Source: Candidatus Omnitrophota bacterium (GTDB lineage Bacteria > Omnitrophota > Gorgyraeia > Aquiviventales > Aquiviventaceae). From it: a stretch of DNA of 16,332 bases. Below the pieces are notes generated by a model. It saw nothing but the letters and a program-made list of their open reading frames with translations. It had not been told where the DNA came from and ran no database searches. Below, in pieces: positions 12,231 through 16,332 of this stretch (the stretch's first letter is position 1; each line of letters begins with the position of its first letter). The translations under genes and the position numbers were made by a program. The stretch spans positions 1 through 16,332 of the forward strand of contig JACQRB010000010.1 of NCBI GenBank assembly GCA_016206685.1, read 5' to 3'.

Positions 12231-13503
12231 GGCGCTGCTCATCGCCGGCGGGACCGTCATAGACCCGGCCACCAAGCGGAACGGGCGCTTCGACATTCTC
12301 ATCGAGAACGGGGCCATCACGAGCATCAAGCCGGCCATGAAAGCCCGGGAAGGGCTGACGATCGTGGATGCCTCAGGCAAGCTCGTGCTGCCCGGGTTGG
12401 TGGATCTGCACGTGCACTTCCGCCAGCCGGGCCGCGAGGACAAGGAGACGATCGAGACCGGCTCGCGCGCGGCCGTCGCCGGCGGCTTTACGGCGGTCTG
12501 CCCGATGCCCAACACCACGCCGGCGGTGGACCATGGCGCCGCGGTCGAGTGGGCGCGCCAGGAAGGCGCGCGCGTCGGGCTGGTGGACGTGCTGCCCATC
12601 GGGGCGCTGACGCGCGGGCAGCGCGGGGAGGAGCTGACCGATTTCGGGGAGCTGTTCGACGCCGGCTGCGTCGCGCTCTCCGACGACGGACGGCCCCTGG
12701 CCGACAGCCTGCTCATGCGCCGGGCGCTGGAGTACGCGAAGGTGTTCGGGCGCCCCATCATCCAGCACGCGGAGGACTTCGCCCTGAGCGCCGGCGGCGT
12801 GATCCATGAAGGGCGCATGGCCACCGTGCTGGGCTTGCGGGGGATCCCGTCGGAGTCCGAGGCCGTGGTCATCGCGCGGGACCTGGCGCTGGCGGAATTG
12901 ACCGGCGGCTGGGTGCACGTGGCGCATCTCTCCTGCAGCCGCTCCGTCGAGCTCATCCGGCAGGCCAAGCAGCGCGGCGTGCGCGTGACCTGCGAGGTGA
13001 CGCCGCATCATCTGGCGCTGACCGAGGAGGCGGTGGCGGAGTTCGACACGGCGGCGAAGGTCAACCCGCCGCTGCGCAGCGAGCAGGATCGCCAGGCGCT
13101 CATCGAAGGGCTCACAGACGGCACGATCGACTGCATCGCCACCGACCACGCCCCGCACACCGACTGGGAGAAGGACGCCGATTTCGACTCGGCCCCGTTC
13201 GGCATCAGCGGCCTGGAGACGGCGCTGGGCGCGTGCGTGACGGCGCTGATCACGCCCGGCCTCCTGTCCTGGAGCCGGCTCATCGAGGCGCTCGCCCTCA
13301 ACCCGGCGCGCATCGCCGGCCTCAACGGACATGGATTGGCGACGGGTGAGCCCGCCAACCTCACCCTCGTGGACCCCGACGAGGAGTGGACGGTGGACCC
13401 CAGGCGGTTCGTCTCGAAAGGCAAGCACTCGCCGTTTGCCGGCCGGCGCCTGCAGGGGCGGGTGATGAAAGTCATCCGGCGGGGCAAGGTGGTCGGGCCA
13501 TGA
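12220..13503 (+). CDS. pyrC: Dihydroorotase, type I
   Basis: Dihydroorotase cyclises carbamoyl aspartate to dihydroorotate. The 427-residue protein starts MTSEALLIAGGTVIDP at the ATG that overlaps the pyrB end; the open frame further upstream only shadows pyrB. Zinc-site motifs: DLHVHFRQPG with the HxH pair, CPMPNTTP for substrate binding, DDGRPLAD, HAEDF, HVAHLSC, VTCEVTPHHL, and ATDHAPH with the catalytic Asp. GLETALG and the terminal SPFAGRRLQGRVMKVIRRGK are typical of the long (PyrC/AllB-like) dihydroorotase class. The stop TGA overlaps an ATG (ATGA at 13500-13503) that opens a 107-residue ORF into the following repeat-rich gap. Confidence 0.97.
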   Translation: MTSEALLIAGGTVIDPATKRNGRFDILIENGAITSIKPAMKAREGLTIVDASGKLVLPGLVDLHVHFRQPGREDKETIETGSRAAVAGGFTAVCPMPNTTPAVDHGAAVEWARQEGARVGLVDVLPIGALTRGQRGEELTDFGELFDAGCVALSDDGRPLADSLLMRRALEYAKVFGRPIIQHAEDFALSAGGVIHEGRMATVLGLRGIPSESEAVVIARDLALAELTGGWVHVAHLSCSRSVELIRQAKQRGVRVTCEVTPHHLALTEEAVAEFDTAAKVNPPLRSEQDRQALIEGLTDGTIDCIATDHAPHTDWEKDADFDSAPFGISGLETALGACVTALITPGLLSWSRLIEALALNPARIAGLNGHGLATGEPANLTLVDPDEEWTVDPRRFVSKGKHSPFAGRRLQGRVMKVIRRGKVVGP

Positions 13504-13823
13504 ACACCCTTGCCAGTGCGGGCGGCATGGGCCGCGCTTCGCTCGCGGCTCAGCAGATTTTGTCGCCGAGCGCCTCCAGGAATCGACAAAATCTGAATTC
13601 GCCGCTCTGCGAAGTCGCGGCCTCTCCGCCCGCCAACCTCACACGGATGGCCGGCCGCAGCCGTTCGGTGAGCGGCACGTCTGATTTTCGAGCGGCCACG
13701 GTGCCCCAGCTTAAGGCTGGCGAGCGAGAAAATCAGCCGAGCGCCGGCGCGTCACGGTGGGGCGCGCCAAGCGATGCCGCGAACCGAAACGGCGAGAGGC
13801 CGGCCGAAGGGGCGGGGAAATGA
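13500..13823 (+). CDS. Doubtful 107-residue ORF bridging pyrC and carA
   Basis: The ORF starts at an ATG overlapping the pyrC stop and ends at a TGA overlapping the carA ATG, ATGA at both ends, just as a coupled operon gene would. The product is rich in Ala, Ser, Arg and Asn (MNTLASAGGMGRASLAAQQI and so on), with no recognisable domain, membrane segment or motif. The DNA contains several inverted repeats, so it may instead be an inserted non-coding element that happens to keep the frame open. I do not recognise the family, and coding status is uncertain. Confidence 0.25.
   Translation: MNTLASAGGMGRASLAAQQILSPSASRNRQNLNSPLCEVAASPPANLTRMAGRSRSVSGTSDFRAATVPQLKAGERENQPSAGASRWGAPSDAANRNGERPAEGAGK
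13554..13805. repeat. Cluster of inverted repeats in the pyrC-carA gap
   Basis: The 316-bp gap (13504-13819) has no sure gene. It holds a perfect 12-bp inverted repeat, CAGATTTTGTCG/CGACAAAATCTG (13554-13565 with 13584-13595); a 9-bp one, CTGATTTTC/GAAAATCAG (13681-13689 with 13728-13736); and an imperfect outer pair of about 21-23 bp, both containing GGCCGGCC (13649-13669 with 13783-13805). Smaller hairpins include GCCGCG/CGCGGC near 13531-13549 and GGCGCG/CGCGCC near 13746-13768. It could be an inserted MITE-like element or a structured RNA in the operon mRNA. Confidence 0.7.
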
Positions 13824-14950
13824 GCGTTCTGCGGCAATCGGCGTGGCTCGTGCTGGAAGACGGCACCGCGTTTCGCGCGCGCTCGGTCGGGGCGGAGGGG
13901 GAGGCGTTCGGCGAGGTCGTGTTCAACACCTCCATGACCGGCTATCAGGAGGTGCTGACCGACCCGTCCTACAAGGGACAGATCGTGTGCATGACGTATC
14001 CCCACATCGGCAACTACGGTGTCAACGATGACGACGTGGAGTCGCGACAGCCCTGGGTCGAGGCCTTTGTGATGCGCGAGCGCTCGTCTGTGGCGAGCAA
14101 CTTCCGCGCGCAGATGGATCTGTCGGCCTACCTCAGGCAGCACGGCATCCTGGCCATTGACCAACTGGACACCCGCGCACTGACGCTGAAGCTGCGCCTG
14201 GAAGGGTCCATGAAGGGCGGGATCTCTACCCGCGAGTGCGACCCTCAGCGGCTGCTTGAGCGGGTACGCGAATCGCCGTCCATCGTCGGCGCGGATTACG
14301 TGAAGGACGTGACCTGCCGCGAGCCATACGAATGGCCTATCAAAACGAATGCGGAATGCGGAATGCGGAATGCGGAATTCAAATTCAACATAGTGGTGAT
14401 TGACTATGGGGTGAAGTACAACATTCTCAGGCAATTGGCGGGCCTGGGCTGCTACGTCAACGTCGTGCCCGCCACGATGCCGGCGGGCGAGATCCTGGCC
14501 ATGAAGCCCGACGGCGTCGTGCTCTCCAACGGCCCGGCGGATCCGGCGGCGGTGACCTATGGGATCGAGACGATCCGCGCCCTCATCGGGCAGATGCCGA
14601 TGCTGGGCATCTGTCTGGGGCATCAGCTGCTGGGGTTGGCGTTCGGCGGCAAGACCTACAAGCTGAAATTCGGGCATCACGGCGGCAACCACCCGGTGAA
14701 AGACCTACAGACCGGAAAAGTCGAGATCACGACGCAGAACCACGGCTTTGCGGTGGACCTCGACAGCATTCCGGATCAACGCGTCGAGCTGACGCACGTC
14801 AACCTCAACGACCAGGCGGTGGAAGGGATGCGCCACAAAGAGCTGCCGATCTTCAGCCTCCAATACCATCCGGAAGCGGCCCCCGGTCCTCACGACGCGC
14901 GGCACCTGTTCCAGCGGTTCCTGGATCTGCTGGAGCGCGCGCATGCCTGA
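13820..14950 (+). CDS. carA: Carbamoyl-phosphate synthase small (glutaminase) subunit
   Basis: CarA, 376 residues, splits glutamine and passes ammonia to CarB for carbamoyl phosphate, the substrate of PyrB. The N-terminal domain has ALVLEDG-type SAWLVLEDGTAFRARSVG, FNTSMTGYQEVLTDPSY and MTYPHIGNYG. The class-I glutaminase domain has LSNGPADP, the nucleophile in LGICLGHQLLG, GHHGGNHPV, TQNHGFAVD, and the His/Glu pair in QYHPEAAPGPHD. The ATG at 13820 has GGGGCGGGG just upstream. Residues 177-187 (NAECGMRNAEF) are encoded by a 7-bp tandem repeat in the linker between the two domains and are not part of the normal family sequence. endoQ overlaps the 3' end by 8 nt. Confidence 0.97.
   Translation: MSVLRQSAWLVLEDGTAFRARSVGAEGEAFGEVVFNTSMTGYQEVLTDPSYKGQIVCMTYPHIGNYGVNDDDVESRQPWVEAFVMRERSSVASNFRAQMDLSAYLRQHGILAIDQLDTRALTLKLRLEGSMKGGISTRECDPQRLLERVRESPSIVGADYVKDVTCREPYEWPIKTNAECGMRNAEFKFNIVVIDYGVKYNILRQLAGLGCYVNVVPATMPAGEILAMKPDGVVLSNGPADPAAVTYGIETIRALIGQMPMLGICLGHQLLGLAFGGKTYKLKFGHHGGNHPVKDLQTGKVEITTQNHGFAVDLDSIPDQRVELTHVNLNDQAVEGMRHKELPIFSLQYHPEAAPGPHDARHLFQRFLDLLERAHA
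14348..14375 (+). repeat. In-frame 7-bp tandem repeat AATGCGG inside carA
   Basis: Four perfect AATGCGG units are followed by AATTC. Because the period is seven, the units are read in three frames in turn, giving NAECGMRNAEF. It lies between the N-terminal domain and the glutaminase domain, which starts at FNIVVIDYG. Confidence 0.92.
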
Positions 14951-16229
14951 GTTCGTCGCGGACTTTCACATCCATTCGCGCTACAGCCGCGCCTGCTCGA
15001 AGGACCTGTCGGTCCCGGAGCTGGCGAAGTGGGCGAAGCTCAAAGGCATCGGGCTGTTGGGCACCGGCGATTTCACCCACCCGCTGTGGCTGCAGGAGCT
15101 CAAAGACGCGTTGCAGCCGGCCGGGCGCGGGGTGTTTTCCGCCAAGGGCGGATCCGCCCCCAGCACGGAACCGGTGGGCGGAGAGCATGACGGCGCGCGC
15201 TTCATCCTGACGGCCGAGGTCAACACGCTCTTCTACACGCGCGGCAAGGCGCACAACATCCACCACGTCCTCATCGCGCCCTCCTTCGAGGCGGTGGACC
15301 GGATCAACCAGGAGCTGGCCTCGTTCGGGTCGCTGGGGATCGATGGGCGCCCCCTCCTGCAGATGGAGGCCTGGCGGCTGGTCGAGATCGTGCTGGGGAT
15401 CGAGCCGCGCTGCCTCGTCGTGCCGGCGCACGCCTGGACGCCGCACTTCGCGCTGTTCGGCTCTAACTCCGGGTTCGATTCCGTCGAGGAGTGCTTCGAG
15501 CACCAGGCGAAGAACATCTTCGTGCTGGAGACGGGCCTCTCGTCGGACCCGGCGATGAACTGGCGGCTCTCGAAGCTGGACCGCTACGCGCTGATCTCCA
15601 ACTCCGACTCGCACTCCGCCCGGCGCATCGGGCGCGAGGCGAACGTGTTCAATTGCGAGCTGGATTACGACGAAATGGTCAGGGCGCTCAAGACCAAAGA
15701 CCGCGCGAAAGTCCTCTACACCGTCGAGTTCTTCCCCGAAGAAGGCAAGTACCATTTCGACGGACACCGCAAGTGCGGCGTCCGCCTCTCGCCGAACGAG
15801 AGCCGGCGGCAGCAGTTCCGCTGCCAGGCCTGCGGCAGATCGGTGACCGTGGGCGTGATGAACCGCATCGAGAAGCTGGCTGACCGCCCGGAAGGCGAGA
15901 CTCCGCCCAACGCGATCCCCTTCAAGCACGCCGTGCCGCTGGAGGAGCTGATCTCGGAGGCGCTGGGCGTCGGCGTGGGCACGCAGGCGGTGGACCGCGA
16001 ATACTTCAGCCTCCTGGCGCGCTTCGGCACGGAGTTCGCCGTGCTGTTCAAGACGCCGGAGGAGGAGCTGCGCAGCGCCGCCCCCGCGAAGATCGCCGAG
16101 GCGGTGGTGCGCATGCGCCGCGGACAGGTAGTCATCGAGCCCGGCTACGACGGCGAATACGGGAAGGTCCGCATCTTTGGAGAGGCGGAGCAACCGCCCG
16201 TCGGTGAGCAGCAGATGACGTTGTTCTGA
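14943..16229 (+). CDS. Endonuclease Q-like PHP-domain nuclease (DNA repair)
   Basis: This 428-residue protein has the layout of the EndoQ/TIGR00375 family: a PHP metallo-phosphoesterase domain with FHIHSRYS (His9, His11), GTGDFTH (Asp43, His46), AEVN (Glu92), NIHHVLI (His107/108), PAHAWTP (His163) and SNSDSHSARRIGRE (Asp222, His224); a zinc-binding segment with Cys278, Cys294 and Cys297 (CGVRLS, CQACG); then a C-terminal helical domain. Known EndoQ enzymes nick DNA 5' to uracil, hypoxanthine, xanthine and abasic sites. The last residues, QMTLF, fit the bacterial beta-clamp-binding motif. Residues 66-80 are encoded by an inserted palindromic element. The gene overlaps carA by 8 nt and carB by one base, so it belongs to the pyr operon. 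Family assignment is strong; substrate is inferred. Confidence 0.88.
   Translation: MPEFVADFHIHSRYSRACSKDLSVPELAKWAKLKGIGLLGTGDFTHPLWLQELKDALQPAGRGVFSAKGGSAPSTEPVGGEHDGARFILTAEVNTLFYTRGKAHNIHHVLIAPSFEAVDRINQELASFGSLGIDGRPLLQMEAWRLVEIVLGIEPRCLVVPAHAWTPHFALFGSNSGFDSVEECFEHQAKNIFVLETGLSSDPAMNWRLSKLDRYALISNSDSHSARRIGREANVFNCELDYDEMVRALKTKDRAKVLYTVEFFPEEGKYHFDGHRKCGVRLSPNESRRQQFRCQACGRSVTVGVMNRIEKLADRPEGETPPNAIPFKHAVPLEELISEALGVGVGTQAVDREYFSLLARFGTEFAVLFKTPEEELRSAAPAKIAEAVVRMRRGQVVIEPGYDGEYGKVRIFGEAEQPPVGEQQMTLF
15138..15182 (+). repeat. Double-hairpin palindromic element, copy 3 (in frame in endoQ)
   Basis: TCCGCC-AAG-GGCGGA (15138-15152), then TCCGCCC (15153-15159), a 16-nt loop CCAGCACGGAACCGGT and GGGCGGA (15176-15182). 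It is exactly 45 nt and starts on a codon boundary, adding SAKGGSAPSTEPVGG. The second hairpin differs from the copy at 5185-5214 by a single loop base. Confidence 0.9.
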
Positions 16230-16332
16230 TGCCAAAGCGGACGGACATCAAGAAGATTCTGATCATCGGCTCAGGTCCGATCGTGATCTAGCTGGCCTGC
16301 GAGTTCGACTACTCCGGGACCCAGGCCTGCAA
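16229..16332 (+). CDS. carB: Carbamoyl-phosphate synthase large subunit, 5' end, with in-frame stop
   Basis: The ATG at 16229 shares its A with the endoQ stop. The reading MPKRTDIKKILIIGSGPIVI, stop, LACEFDYSGTQAC is unmistakably the CarB N-terminus: the family reads GPIVIGQACEFDYSG. Here the Gly-Gln codons are replaced by TAG-CTG (TAG at 16289-16291), with the frame correct on both sides. CarB makes carbamoyl phosphate from bicarbonate, ATP and the ammonia supplied by CarA, so it should be essential in this pathway. Since gyrA, aroD and rsmI also end in TAG, recoding is unlikely. The window ends 41 bases later; a local assembly error near a contig end or a real nonsense mutation are the options. 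Confidence 0.8.

Noticed and set aside
10479..12968. Minus-strand ORF of 829 codons opposite the pyr genes
   Set aside because: It crosses the pyr promoter and attenuator and three well-supported + strand genes; shadow composition only.
14853..16235. Minus-strand ORF of 460 codons opposite endoQ
   Set aside because: Antisense shadow of a GC-rich gene; no motif, and the + strand has all PHP-domain residues.
16289..16291. TAG recoded as an amino acid in this organism
   Set aside because: gyrA, rsmI, aroD and the zinc-ribbon gene all end naturally at TAG, and the conserved residue there is Gly, which known UAG recoding does not supply.

Overview
The window is a GC-rich (roughly 65%), gene-dense bacterial chromosome segment. 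All convincing genes are on the + strand. lpxA implies a Gram-negative with lipid A, and a PyrR attenuator controls the pyrimidine genes. I cannot place the organism from sequence alone; an uncultured candidate-phylum bacterium (Omnitrophota-like, for example) is a guess.

Layout: (1) 3-2694, the gyrB 3' end and complete gyrA. (2) 2695-5247, an accessory patch. It holds one intact tRNA-Glu(UUC), three defective tRNA-Glu-like copies with extra hairpins, a small GIY-YIG nuclease ORF starting inside the T-loop of one copy, and an AT-richer two-gene cassette (P-loop ATPase plus zinc-ribbon protein) ending inside another copy. (3) 5248-10510, a close-packed run nagA-glmS-rsmI-lpxA-aroD covering amino-sugar metabolism, 16S rRNA methylation, lipid A and the shikimate pathway. 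(4) 10521-16332, a pyrimidine operon: sigma70-like promoter, PyrR-binding stem-loop, intrinsic terminator, then pyrR-pyrB-pyrC-(316-bp hairpin-rich gap)-carA-endoQ-carB. carB is cut by the window edge and carries an in-frame TAG at codon 21.

The most interesting signal is a set of small repeats invading RNA and protein genes. A 45-47 nt double hairpin (core CCGCC/GGCGG) sits between C56 and G57 of the T-loop in two tRNA-Glu-like copies. A third copy of 45 nt sits in frame in the DNA-repair nuclease gene endoQ, adding 15 residues. The anticodon arm of all three defective tRNA-like copies is replaced by another GC hairpin whose stem is conserved while its loop varies. Two unrelated 7-bp tandem repeats touch genes: one supplies the end of rsmI up to the lpxA start, the other lies in frame in the carA interdomain linker.

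The pyr genes are tightly coupled by overlaps (pyrB/pyrC 11 nt, carA/endoQ 8 nt, endoQ/carB 1 nt), so EndoQ, a nuclease for deaminated bases, should be made together with the UMP pathway enzymes.
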